Assembly: GCA_963969365.1 (NCBI GenBank)
Contig: OZ017760.1
Span: 1,860,001-1,924,000 of the forward strand
Direction: 5' to 3'
Source: Asterochloris sp. CNOR1
Lineage: Eukaryota > Chlorophyta > Trebouxiophyceae > Trebouxiales > Trebouxiaceae
DNA: 64,000 bases
Made by a program: the position numbers and the translations under genes. Positions 32,980-43,392 of the stretch are shown here, piece after piece. The notes under the pieces are model-generated. The model did not search any database. It saw only the letters and a program-made list of their open reading frames with translations, and was not told the origin of the DNA. Position 1 is the stretch's first letter. Every line of letters begins with the position of its first letter.

Positions 32980-35900
32980 GGCAGCAGCAAACCTTCTCAA
33001 CATGTAAATGTGGCCATGTAGACATCCTGTTCAGCAGCTTGTGCATGTGGCAGACCTGTTGCTGTTGTGTCTGGACTTCACTCTTTGTGAATGCCTTGCT
33101 GTGCCGTGTCCGGCTGTCTGCGGCCTTCACTGCGGCACCCGCGTCCCCTGGCTGAGCCTCCCCATCTGCACTCCGTTTGATGTCAGGGTGCAATATTCCC
33201 TGGCCACCGGCCTGCTCCAAGGCCATCTCTAGGGCACCTGGGGGAGTCCAGCAAACAAATCATGGAACACATGCCCGCTCATGGCAGAGACTTTGGTTAG
33301 ATGCGCTGTCCAGTGCACAGATTGTGCTGCCAGGCCTCACCAGAGGCACTGGTGGCCACTTCAGCAGCATGCTCAGCCCGTTCCAGGGCTCGGAAGACCT
33401 GCTCAGCTGCCTGGCGCTTAGCCCGCAGATCGCTCAGGAGCAGGTGCTCCTCGCTGAACATGTTCTGCTGGGCAGCCTCATTGACACTGCACAGCACAGG
33501 CTCTGGTGTCACAACTGGGGCGCACACGACAGACGCCTGGCTACCCATACACAGGCCTCAGCCACTGGAAGCGCTGCCTTTACTGTGCTAGGACAGAGGC
33601 TTCAGCTGCACTGACCCCACCTGGAATGACCATCAACCCTCATGTCAGCCTCCATCTTGATTGCCTGTGCTGCTGCCTCCTCAGCAGCGTCTGCGGCCTC
33701 ATTGATCCAGGCAGCGCCTGCAATTGCAGGCCAAGACCGTGTCAGCTCGCGTTTTCAGTAAGCATAGACAGAGTTGGCTGCAGTGACTGGAGCTGCTCAT
33801 TGCTGGGCGTGTGATGTTGGCCAGCAGCCAGCTGGGTGCAACAATGCATGCAACAACATTGCTGGGACAGCAGCCTCCAGTGCATCAGCCACATGCTGCA
33901 AGTCTGGGTGCCTCTCACCCTGAGCAGCCTTCTGTGGACTGACTGAGGTTAAGACCTGAGCAGCGTCTCCTTTCTTGCTTGTAGTCAGGCTGCCAATGCT
34001 CTTGCCATCTTTCAACTGTTTATTGTGCGCTGCTCCAGATTTCGACATCTCACCTGCAGCGACAGCAGATGTTTAGCCCTGACGAGGTGTTGAGCAGTGC
34101 AAACAAACCCTTGGTAAAGTAAAACCACCTTGAGGCTCTTCTACTCACTCGCTGAGTTCCCAAGATTTTCTATCGCGTCGGCCGCACGATTGCTGTGTTT
34201 CACTGCCTGTTCATGGGAGGCTGATGCTTTCTTGTACTGTGCAATCGTTGCTTTGGCCTCCCTGATAGTATCTTCCGCCTGCACCAGGCAAAGTGTCCTC
34301 AACAGCAGCAGCAACCAGCACAGACAGAACAGGCAAGATGGATGTCTGCAGCCACATGCAGGTTATGAGCAGTATGAAGCAGCACAACACAGCTGAGCTG
34401 GTGCGCTTATTCTAGCTTGCGCGGAGGGGTGGGCAACTCAAGGCCAGGAGCACTAAGAAGCCAGGCAAATCAGATTCCTGCAGCTTAAGGGGACAGGTGC
34501 AAGTCACAAGGCCACCAGCTTCAAGCGTCACAATGTAAGGGAGAAAAGGAAGGAACTGACGGCCCAGCCTGGGCCGGACGACGTGGTGTCAAAGTTAAAG
34601 ACAACTGCTAAGGCCAACCAGTTTTGGCTCCAGCTCCTAGGGGACATGACTACTTGGGCCAGGCGACATGACATGGTGTCAAAGTAGAAGACTGCCGCTA
34701 AGGCCAACCAGTCCTGGCTGCAATTTGGAGGACGTGACCACTGCAGGCCATGAGCCCTGTCTAACAGGGACATGACCACTGAGGCCATGACCCTGTCTCA
34801 CCTCCCCCTGGGCAGTCAGCGTCTCAAGTCGCTTCTCAGCTTTAGCAATTTCAGCTTTGTTGGCCTGCTCAAAGTTGGTCGCGATCTTGCTAAGGCGCTT
34901 GCGCCAGTGGCCCATCGCTGGCGTCAGGGCCTGCAGCATCAGGGCATGCCAGAGTTAACTCATGCTCTGCCTGCTGACCGACAGGGCAGCAGGCCTGAGC
35001 GGGCCACTCTCAAGTCAAGGTTTTGCTGCAGTGAGGTACTTGCTGCTGAGAGAGACTGAGAGAGAGATCAAAATGATAGCATGCTCAGCCATCATGACAA
35101 CCTCTTCTTCAATTGAGATGTATGTCAGTCTGCAATTTGCACTGTCAGCAGGCACACATCCGCTCGTCCACCTCCTGTGCTACCCTGCCCTGCTCTTCTG
35201 GAATGCTGGTCCACTCTGTGATCACAACTGATCGGCATGCTGCACTGTCAGCAGCCCGCACACTCAGGCTGGCCAAGAGGAAACATTGCCAGTGGCACAT
35301 CTCCTGACTCCTCCTGCCTGCTCAGCCACTTGATGATTTTCGTCAGTTCAGCATGCTGCAGCAGCCGAGTCCCTTGCGCTGGTCAGGAACAAGGACTCCC
35401 ACGGCAACATTCCCAGCCTCCCTTGCCAGCTGCACAGGCACCTCAGCAGGCTCCATGTGGGTTCACTGCCCACAGCCCACACTCACGCTGGCTAGAAAGG
35501 AAACCTCCTGCGCTACCCTGCGCATGCTGTTCTTGGGGCTTTGGCTGAGGGCCTGCATGGCTCGCACAGGGTTGCTGCGCTGCAGATTGCCCGTGATCCT
35601 GTTCAGGTTGCGACCAAGGGAGCCAAACTCCTGCATAGCAGCAGCATAGTAAGCCTGTGGGCTGCAGCAAGGTCTAAGAGCTTGCAGAGCAAGTGCATCA
35701 GCCTATTAAGCTTCCTGCAGGGCAACAACAGCAGCTGCATCTATACAACCCAGATGTGCCCTCTGACAGCTTCAAGGAGGTCACCTTCTGGCTTCCTCGC
35801 CACAGCACTAAGTAGCATCAACAACGGCCGCACCTGTATGGACGCCTCCAAGCTGTCAAGGAGGCTGGGGGCATCCATCTGCAGCATGATGGCTGCCTTC

Positions 35901-36257
35901 TCAACCTCCTGTGCGCTGGTCTCTGTGGCCTGTGCAGCACGCTCCATGGCCTCCGCCGACTTCTCAATAGCCTGGCACAAGCATGGTGGCTTGTGAAGTG
36001 ATGTTGAGCAGCTATGCCGAGCAGTGCATGCTACTGATTGTGCAGGTGGCATCTTTGCTGCGGGGGCACCGAAATACAAGCAGAGTACATATTGCACGCA
36101 GCAGGCCCCAATGCTGCCTGTTCTCAGCAGAAGCACATCTTGCATAACATCGCGTACCTTGCACATAGGTCTAGCTACCGCTAGGAAACTGGCAATGAAC
36201 ACCCCTGCCAAGCAGATCAACACGAGAAAGAAAACTCCAATGATAGAGACAATGTTC
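32980..36257 (-). CDS. Membrane-anchored Ala/Glu/Lys-rich coiled-coil protein (DUF948-like organisation)
   Basis: Exons 5' to 3': 36257-36158, 35971-35834, 35630-35487, 34930-34802, 34278-34149, then about 34048-33850, 33720-33640, 33480-33316 and 33230-33056. The first exon holds one transmembrane helix (IIGVFFLVLICLAGVFIASF). Next come AIEKSAEAMERAAQATETS and PSLLDSLEASIQEFGSLGRN, the layout of a plant/cyanobacterial family with a TM segment followed by an amphipathic 'sliding' helix region (DUF948-like). The rest is a long coiled coil (ERLSKIATNFEQ-like RLSKIATNFEQANKAEIAK; EDTIREAKATIAQYKKAS). Phases agree for exons 2-4. A plastid-membrane location is a guess from the resemblance. The start Met lies upstream of 36257, and the 3' end is unresolved; the last exons could belong to another gene. 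Confidence 0.6.
34581..34770 (-). repeat. 90-bp tandem duplication in an intron of the coiled-coil gene
   Basis: 34581-34670 and 34671-34760 share (A/G)TGGTGTCAAAGT..AAGAC..C.GCTAAGGCCAACCAGT..TGGCT..A and GGACxTGACxACT. A partial third unit (GACATGACCACT..GGCCATGA) follows. Confidence 0.85.
35242..35514 (-). repeat. Echo of the exon end and donor at 35487
   Basis: 35463-35514, which covers the donor of exon 35630-35487, is repeated at 35242-35294: both carry CAG(C)CC.CACACTCA.GCTGG(C/T)..AGAGGAAAC or its variant. A third relic near 35165-35200 shares ACCTCCTGxGCTACCCTGC. Confidence 0.65.
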
Positions 36258-36980
36258 CTGTAGATGGCAGCACAAGGATCGAAATGAAGGGAACAGATGC
36301 ATAAGCATGCACTGTGCAGCAGCAGTCGCATAGCACTCCTGCAGCCTTCTATTCACCCATGGGGTGCACCGAATGCCGGGGCAGTGCGAGGAGGGGTTGC
36401 GGGGGGAACAAATTGAGCAACTTGCGCGGCCTGCTGGCGTTGGCGCCAGCAAGGGGTTGTGTCTAAGCCTGATGCCAGCGGAACTGCTTCTGCACTGGAG
36501 CTGCAATCAGGGGCAGTGATGAATGATTGATTGCACGCATGCAGCTGCAACAAAGCAGGGCAGCACACTGTCAAATGCACACATGCGCCTAGCTACCTAG
36601 CAGCCACAACTCTGTATGATCTATGAAAGCTGCAAAATTGGGGCAGTCCCCTGCCCCAAGATGTACATTGCTTCCTCAGCGGATTTCGATACATCGGGCA
36701 GGCAGGCTCTGTGAGGTCTGCTCCAAAAGGTACGGTACACTCTGTTTCAAGCCCAGGACAACGGTTGTTGTTACAGTGTTTTTTAGCAGGGATTTTCAGA
36801 AAGCAAGTGGGGATGGCCTTGGAGTGGCAAGTGAGGGGGTGGCTCCTGAGAGTAGCTCACAACAAAAACTCCTGAGCATCAGGGGCAGTGGAACGGCAAT
36901 GGCGTCAAAGAATTATTAGCAGGGATTGCTGTCTGTTCTCTCACATGTTGAGTGCAGTTAGGTTGTGCCTATTGTAGATG
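36258..36980. other. Gap between coiled-coil gene 5' part and DUF1995 gene 3' end
   Basis: Should contain the first exon and promoter of the coiled-coil gene (-). Minus-strand frames at 36171-36580 show no recognisable domain. A TTACA at 36767-36771 is a possible poly(A) signal (TGTAA on minus) for the DUF1995 gene. Confidence 0.35.
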
Positions 36981-39900
36981 TCAAGAGGAGTCATCCTTTG
37001 AGGCTTGACGGGCATGCTTATTTGCAGCGGCTGCATCCTGGCGAGTGATGAGGTCGCGCAGCCTGGACAGCTCCTGAACAGGATCCAGCACATTGCGAAC
37101 GCGCTTCCCATCCAGGTCAACGCTGCCAAAGCGAGAGTCCTGGGCGTCAAAGCTACGGCTGGATGCGTGGCCAGCCTGCGACCTTCTGTTGAGTTCACGC
37201 ATGCTGGTGTCCAGCACTTGATCTCTGGCTGGTGTTCTGGCTGTGCCTTGAAGGGCCTGCAGGCGTGGCAGGCGCAGTCAGCATTCAATGGGCCGTGAAG
37301 GACTGCCGGCAACATAAGGGTAGGCACCTCACAACAGGACACAATGGCTGGTGCAACAGACCACTTCTGCACCAGGCCAGGTCATTGTTTGTCAGCAGTT
37401 GCCCACCCTCTGAAACCTGTTGCCTGCTGGACGCAAGCGCTGGCTGCCGTTGCCATCTGCAGTCTGGGTTGCGGAGCCAAGCTCTGGAAGTGAATCTGAG
37501 ATCGCCGCTGAGACAGGCTCTGCAGGCAGGTCAGGCATGTCAGACCGGAACCGGCTGGTTGGCAGCACAGCATGACAACCATACTGACACCTCACCAGAG
37601 GTGCATGCAGCCTTGCTGGACAGCGCACTGCAGCAAGCAATGTGCAGCTCTTGTTGCATCTGTAAGCTGGCCACAGCAGCAGGGGAAGGCTGGGGGAGCA
37701 ACCCTGAGCAGGACTCGCCATTGTACAGGAGGGGCAGCCTAATGCTGAGCACTCTGTGCAGCCAGCTCCCGCTTGAAGAGTTGCACACCCTCCAGACTGG
37801 GGCAGCGTGCAACTCCACTGGATAGCCAGCTCAGGCCATGTGGCTGGCCCAATCGCAGCCCTGCCACTCACCATCATACAACAGGGGCAGCTTAACGCTG
37901 AGTACCCTGTCCACCCAGCTCCGGCTGGAGCGGGTTCCGGCTACCCTCTTCAGAAGATCCAGCAGCTCTCGATAGGTGGGACGCCGAGGAAGAATGTCTA
38001 AAATGCGTGAGCCCTGCCCATTGGGCCACATGTAGTGCACCTGCAGGCAGCGGGCAGCCACTGAGGTTGGGGAGACTTGCTCTCAGTTGAATGGCTGTAG
38101 ATGATGCACCTGTAGGCAGAGGCAGCCACCACAATTGGCAGAGTCTGCTGTTCCTCGTGTGGGCAGATGCGCTGCACCTGCAGGCAGGCCCAGCCACAAA
38201 GATCGAGGAGCACTGCTGCTGGTCATACGGCTGCATCTATTGCACCTGCAGGCAAAGGCAGCTACATGCACGACAGTCGGCTGATGGGCCACACCCACCT
38301 TGCAGCTGCTGCACTATTTCTTGCGCTACGGGAGCAGCTACGGCTTGATGTAGGGCCCCATGGGCACTGCAAAGTCAGGCCATTCCTCACAGCCTGTGAG
38401 AGGCTTCTTGGCAGGCAGGCAGAGGGTGGCAGCCAGCCGTCCAAGATGACACCAAAGGCAGTGTAGCCTTGGGCAGATCTCAAGTCTTTTACGCCCACCT
38501 GCCAGCCACCCGGGTAGCATTTGAGCAACCTGGCATCGTCACCCATAACTGACACCCTCTCCAGGACATAGATGTCGGTGAAGGTCCCCAAAAACTGCTC
38601 AGCGTCTTTCCTGGCCTGCCCAAAACTGCAGAACAGGAGACACCTCAGCAACTGCTCAGTCAGGCAGCAGTTCCACCATGCCACACAAGAGAGGAGATGG
38701 TCAGGCATGCAGCTTGCAGTGAGGCACCCTCACCCAAAGTCTGACACAACTTGGCCTGTGGTTGACCACTGGGGGTTGAGCAGCAGCGTGAGGCGTTGAG
38801 GCCCCTTCAAACCTGCAGGCCAGTGGCAGGATGGCCCTGAGGAGCTCTTGCTGCAAGATCTGGCCACGAATACTGCTCAGTAAGCGGCAACGCCATTACA
38901 GCAGGGAGAGTCCTGATGCGTGGGGCTGCGCTGTCTGTGAACGGAAAATTTAGGGTGCATCAAACACCGCTGCAGTAAAACTTTGCATTGCCTCCTGGCA
39001 TTGTGGCTGATAGATGCAGGTCTCAGCAGACGGCTTGGTTGCTCACCTGCTAGCTGCTGCAGCTGCGGCAGAGTGTCAGCTGTGGGAAAGACAGCCGCTG
39101 CCATGTTGCTGCTTTGCCAGGCTCCCACACAGTCACTCTCATCCAGCCACTGTGCCGAGAGCCGTCCCTGCACAGCTTATGAGTGGACGCTAAGGATCTT
39201 TTGGTCATAAGCCCTGAGTAGCTGCACGCGAGTCTGGTATTCACATTCAGAAAGGTCCGTTTCAATACGTTGACCTGGATACCCTCCTGCATTGAGATGC
39301 TCCAGCAGTAGCTCTCTCCAAGCTTGCAAAATAAACTCTTCAAAAGACCACTTTGGTTCCCAAAAAGTCACCTACCGTCAGTGAAGTAAGTCAGGCCTTG
39401 CCTAGACATGTGCACCTAGAGGCAATCCTGCTTGCTGACATGCCCTTGCAGCGGCTTGACCAAGGCTGAGATCGTGACTGTAGCCTGCTGGCAGATGCGA
39501 ACAGAACACACTGCCCCATTCCAGGATGTCCCCGAGCCTCATGATCTGAGTCAAGACCCTTGAGAGGCGCACCTGGAGGCCCTCCTGCTTGTTAAGTCGC
39601 ACCAGCAGCGGCTCAACCATGGCTGGAATCATGACCTTGGCCTGCTGGCGGATGCCCCCTGGCCACCCTGTTTGCTGGCTGCTCATGCCCTCCTGGGGCA
39701 GCATTAGCTCCAGCGTCAGACGGCGCTCCCCCGCTGCACGAGCTCGCAGCACAGCCTCAACTGCCTGCACAGCAAACAAGGATGCTCATTGCAGGCAATC
39801 TTGAGTGGCCCACAAAGGATGGCTGTGCTGGAGCTGGTCTTGCGTAGCAGGCTGCAAGACAGCGCCAGATACTTGTGCGGAAAAGGATTTGACATGGCTT

Positions 39901-40395
39901 AGTTGGCATGCTGTTGGCATAGCAGAGGCACATTGCAAGCCATGGCGCTGCAAGTGTTGCTCCTGGTGCAGCAGCCATAGCTCAGCTTCAGGGGCCAGCG
40001 ATACTTGCTGTGAGGCTTGTATCTTGACAAAGGTCAAGCAATGACGCAACAGGATGTCACATCGTGCATCAACACCTTACAGGTGCAGCATAGAGAGACG
40101 GCAGATACTTACACCCCCGCCAGAGACACAGCAGATGTCTGCTACAACCTGCTCAGACAACAGAGACTAGCTAGCCCACCTGCTGCAAGACCTTGTTCAT
40201 GCACATGCCAGATTCCAGGCAGCAGTATTGCCCAGGTGCACAGGGCTGCACCAGAAGCAGGCCTACCTGCTGCAAGGCCTCATTCATGTGCAGGGGCAGC
40301 TTCCAGGCCTTAGCCTGTCGCTTGTCAAGCAAGCGAACAGTCTCCGGCCCCTCCAATGGTCCCAGGGGGCCCCACTCACGTGTGAGCTCCTCCAC
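36981..40395 (-). CDS. DUF1995 family protein (plastid-lineage)
   Basis: Exons include about 40395-40269, 39764-39573, about 39150-39045, 38812-38734, 38625-38499, 38040-37872, about 37552-37409 and 37217-36981 (stop). Family landmarks: MNEALQQ joined to AVEAVLRARAAGERRLTLEL at the start; AAAVFPTAD; the core LTLLLNPQWSTTGQVVSDFG, which is the family's 'NPQW..VVSDFG' motif and continues in phase into FGQARKDAEQFL; then LLKCYPGGWQ. DUF1995 proteins are restricted to photosynthetic eukaryotes and cyanobacteria and include proteins linked to photosystem II assembly (LPA3) and chloroplast adenylate-kinase-like annotations. The exact role here is unknown. The initiator ATG and any transit peptide lie 5' of 40395, because that frame opens with GTG rather than ATG. 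The C-terminal tail (RELNRRSQAG..DLITRQDAAA) is not part of the domain. Confidence 0.8.
37715..37940 (-). repeat. DUF1995 exon end duplicated, period about 154 bp
   Basis: The exon end encoding VLSVKLPLLYDG (37869-37940) is copied at 37715-37787, where the same frame reads VLSIRLPLLYNGE. The copy follows the real exon in transcription order and its frame is still open across this stretch. Confidence 0.85.
37995..38290 (-). repeat. Four-unit array of acceptor plus exon start, period 68-69 bp
   Basis: CTGCAG or CTGTAG acceptors on the minus strand at 38041, 38110, 38178 and 38246 (69, 68, 68 bp apart) are each followed by GTGCA and a short similar exon-like stretch, and preceded by a GCTGCC-like tract. 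The innermost one (38041) is the real acceptor of exon 38040-37872. Confidence 0.88.
39413..39640 (-). repeat. DUF1995 exon segment duplicated, period 158 bp
   Basis: 39571-39640 (exon encoding VEPLLVRLNKQEGLQ with its donor) is copied at 39413-39480: ACCT(A/G)GAGGC(A/C)xTCCTGCTTG, CAGCGGCT(T/C)(G/A)ACCA and GGCTGxxATC. A more distant relative may lie at 39280-39330. Confidence 0.85.
40175..40315 (-). repeat. Echo of the first DUF1995 exon end with donor
   Basis: 40175-40230 and 40261-40312 share CC(C/T)ACCTGCTGCAAG(A/G)CCT(T/C)(G/A)TTCATG and a TTCCAGGC tract about 86 bp apart. The second contains the donor of exon 40395-40269. Confidence 0.8.
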
Positions 40396-40659
40396 TCTGT
40401 GTGCTTGCTGCAGACACCAAAGGCAGGTGTCAATGCCCCTTGTGTCACTGCAGCTCCCAGCCTGGCAGCTCTGCTACAGGAGCAGGTCTGCTCTGTGTAG
40501 GTGCTGCAGAGACCAGATGCAGTGGCAGCCTCTTGCAGCACAAGCTTGCAGCGTTCAGTGCCCTGCCTGGATGTGAAGTGCTGAGATTAGGCAGTATCGC
40601 CCCGCCACAGCGATGTGAGGCTAGCCTGCCCACAGTGGGAGGCATGGCTACATCCACAA

Positions 40660-43100
40660 ACGCTGCAATGCGAAGCAGATGCAACTGGGGTAGAGGCTGC
40701 AGCGTACCGGGCAGTTACGGATATCATGACCTGGCTCCCCGCACACGCTGCAGCTCCGCGGGTTGATGCGAGTGCGGGAGGGCCCTTTGCGCTCAGCAGC
40801 TGTCCCGGCTTCCTCTTGCTGAAGAATGGAAAGTGACAAGTTGCAGACAGAGTCCACGATGCTGAGGCAGCAGGCAATGGGAGTCATGCGACGTGTGGCA
40901 GCAGCAGTTGCTTTGCATTTTCTATTAGCACAGCACAGAGAGAGGTGACATTTGCAGTTGCAGGCAGCCGTTCCAGCGTCAATGCCACATGCAGCACTCG
41001 CATCTGGCTGCAGATTAAGCCCAGAGGTTGCCTCAGCGTCATCCTGTCTGGGCAGCGGCAGGCACCGCGTAGCCTGCTGCGCTGCTGAGGGCAGCACTGG
41101 GAGCGCTGCCTCCTGGGCAGAAGGCGCCTGCCCTGTCATGCTCCCCTCTGGGGGCGCTGCTGCCTCCTGTGCTGAGGAGGCTGCCTCAGCAGTCTGGCTG
41201 TCAGCCTCTGCCTCCGCTTCTTTCTGCTTCAGCTCAGGGCACCCCTTGCGGTTGTGCCCCTCCTGACCACAGTAGGAGCAGACCTTGGGCCTGTGCATCA
41301 TGGACTTGCTGGTGCGCTCGCGATTCTCAGAGGTAGCATAGTGCCGTCGCATGGACTCTGCAATACGCCTGCAGGAGGGGCAGCGCTGGATTCAGCGCTC
41401 GACAGCGAGGCAAGCGCAAAGTGCTAGCTTGAGGTCCACCAACTGCCCGCACTCAGTCCTCATAACCTGCCTGCAGGATACTTACGCTGAGCGTCTGCAC
41501 TGAGGCCTGCAGGCCGCTCACAAAACTCTGCCCTCAGCTTGGCAATGGTCCCAGCAGAACCCTGCTGTTGCGCTCCTGCAGACCTGAGCTCGCTCACCAG
41601 CAGCCTGCGGCATGCTGGCAGTGTCCTGCTGGCATGCTTCTTAGAGGGTGCATGACCTTCACAATGCGCAAAGCACATAGTGCAAAAGCAAGTCATGAAT
41701 GGAACAGCGGCTCAGTCGCAGCACCCCTTCAAAAAGACTGCTGCATGGGCAGCGGGCAGCCTTGACATTCTGGTGCTGGCATGCTGCTGCCCACTGAGCT
41801 CACAACAGCACTTGAGCTGACAGCCCTGCAGACCTGCGATGAGCCTCTGTGATGGGTCTAGCCTCAACAACAGGTTTGAACCCGTTCTTCCCTTGCAGCT
41901 TAGGGCACCCCTTGCGGTTGTGCCCTTCCTGGCCGCAGTATGAGCAGGTCTTGCGCCTGTTCAGCAAAGCCTTGCTGATGCGTTCCCGCTCCTCTGGATC
42001 AGCCAACCTCTTGCGCTGGGTCTCTGCAATCTGCCTGCAGGCAACAGTCATACAGACCATGTCAGGAAAGGTGTTTGGATCCTGGGAGAACAGGCAACAT
42101 GCAGTCAACTCAGAGAATGAAAGAGCTGTGGTCATAGCAGTGCAGAGTGCTTGCGCTGAGTCGCTGCCACAGATTGCAATGCCTGCAGAGTAACTGAACA
42201 AACATGATTGCCGCTCTGGCGGGGATTTACATTTACCACGCCAGCAGATGGTGGCAGGACCAAAGACAAGCTGTGAGGGGCTCTTGCTGCTGCCAAAGTA
42301 CTATGCTGGCAGCAGTGAAAAGCAGGCTGCAGTCTATATATGACAGTGCAGCCAAGACCATGTGACGACGTCGTACTGACCTTCGCTGCTCATCGGTGAT
42401 GAGGCGTGTGAGCTTGGGCTCAGCCTCAACCTCCAAAGCATCTGCGGGAGAGTCTTGAGCCTGCACAAGGACACAAAATCGAGGCTGTACAAGCTGTCTT
42501 GCCTGATGCTTGCGAAAGCAAAAGTGGCATATTGCGTCACTCTTCATGCATTGTGCACTGCTTGGGCAGGCGCCACTGATGCAGGCGCAGTGCAGAAGCA
42601 GCTATGATGTGCAGACTGTGCCAGGTTCATTGCCGGGTACCTCCTGCTCATCCCCACTCCTAGCTGCCTGTGATGTCTGTTGCTGCCGGCCGCTAGGCGC
42701 ATTTGCTCGAGCTTTGATGCCAGGCTCCTGCGTCTGTGTGGTGGTGGCCTGCGCCTGTCTTGCTGAACTTCCTGCGCTGTCACTAGTGGTGCTGCTGGCT
42801 GCTTGCGGAGGGCTTATATCACGCTTGCGGCCCTGCAGGATAAGTCTTTGCTGTGGTTGTGCAGCATACTGCTTTTGCAGCCTGCTGCCTTGTTGATTTG
42901 GGATGCCAGCACGCTTGCTGCTCTGCCTGGTTGGCGGCAGGGTGGAGCCTGCTTGCACGCAGGTGCCAGCTCTGCTGGACATTGGAGTCACTGCTGGCGA
43001 CCTTGCCTGTCTTGTGGCCGTGATACATTGCAGTGCCAAGCCTCTCTGTAGATCTGATGACCTTCCAACGGTAAGAAAGAAGCTCTGCAGAGAAGTTGAG
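40660..43100 (-). CDS. CCHC zinc-knuckle protein with duplicated knuckle exon
   Basis: Minus-strand exons: about 42890-42640 (Ser/Thr/Gln-rich), 42465-42381 (KLTRLITDEQRR), 42036-41850 (QIAETQRKRLADPEERERISK then the knuckle CSYCGQEGHNRKGCP), about 41620-41486, 41370-41000 (RIAESMRRHYATSENRERTSK then an identical CSYCGQEGHNRKGCP) and about 40830-40695 with a third knuckle CSVCGEPGHDIRNCP. Each fits CX2CX4HX4C, which binds zinc and single-stranded RNA or DNA. The basic helix before the first two knuckles resembles NUMOD3-like DNA-binding modules, a weak resemblance only. The two helix-knuckle exons are clear tandem paralogues. Start and stop are unresolved; the exon at 40695 ends in a donor (GTACGC), so more sequence follows. 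Confidence 0.65.
41227..42036 (-). repeat. Tandem paralogous helix-knuckle exons
   Basis: Exons at about 41227-41372 and 41895-42036 encode the same plan: (R/Q)IAE..R...A....ERER(T/I)SK, then the identical 15-residue knuckle. About 670 bp apart, longer than the small echoes and both still coding. Confidence 0.9.
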
Positions 43101-43392
43101 GAGGCTGCACACGGACCAGACATCCAGCACCATGCATGAACCACATCTTCTAAAATTAGAACCTCAGGTGCCCTGCAATGCAGCCTCACCTGTCGTGAAA
43201 AGGCCTGCGACTGAAGATGGTGTTGCCAAAGATAGCAGTGCCTCAACATCTGCTTCTGTGTATTGGCATGACGTGCCACACCAGTGGCTGCACCCTCCAA
43301 GACCTCCAAGACAGTCGAAATCGCGTTGCAGGAACAAATAGATAGACAATCTAGATAGGCTTAACCTTTCTTGACAGTCATGTGATCCTGCA

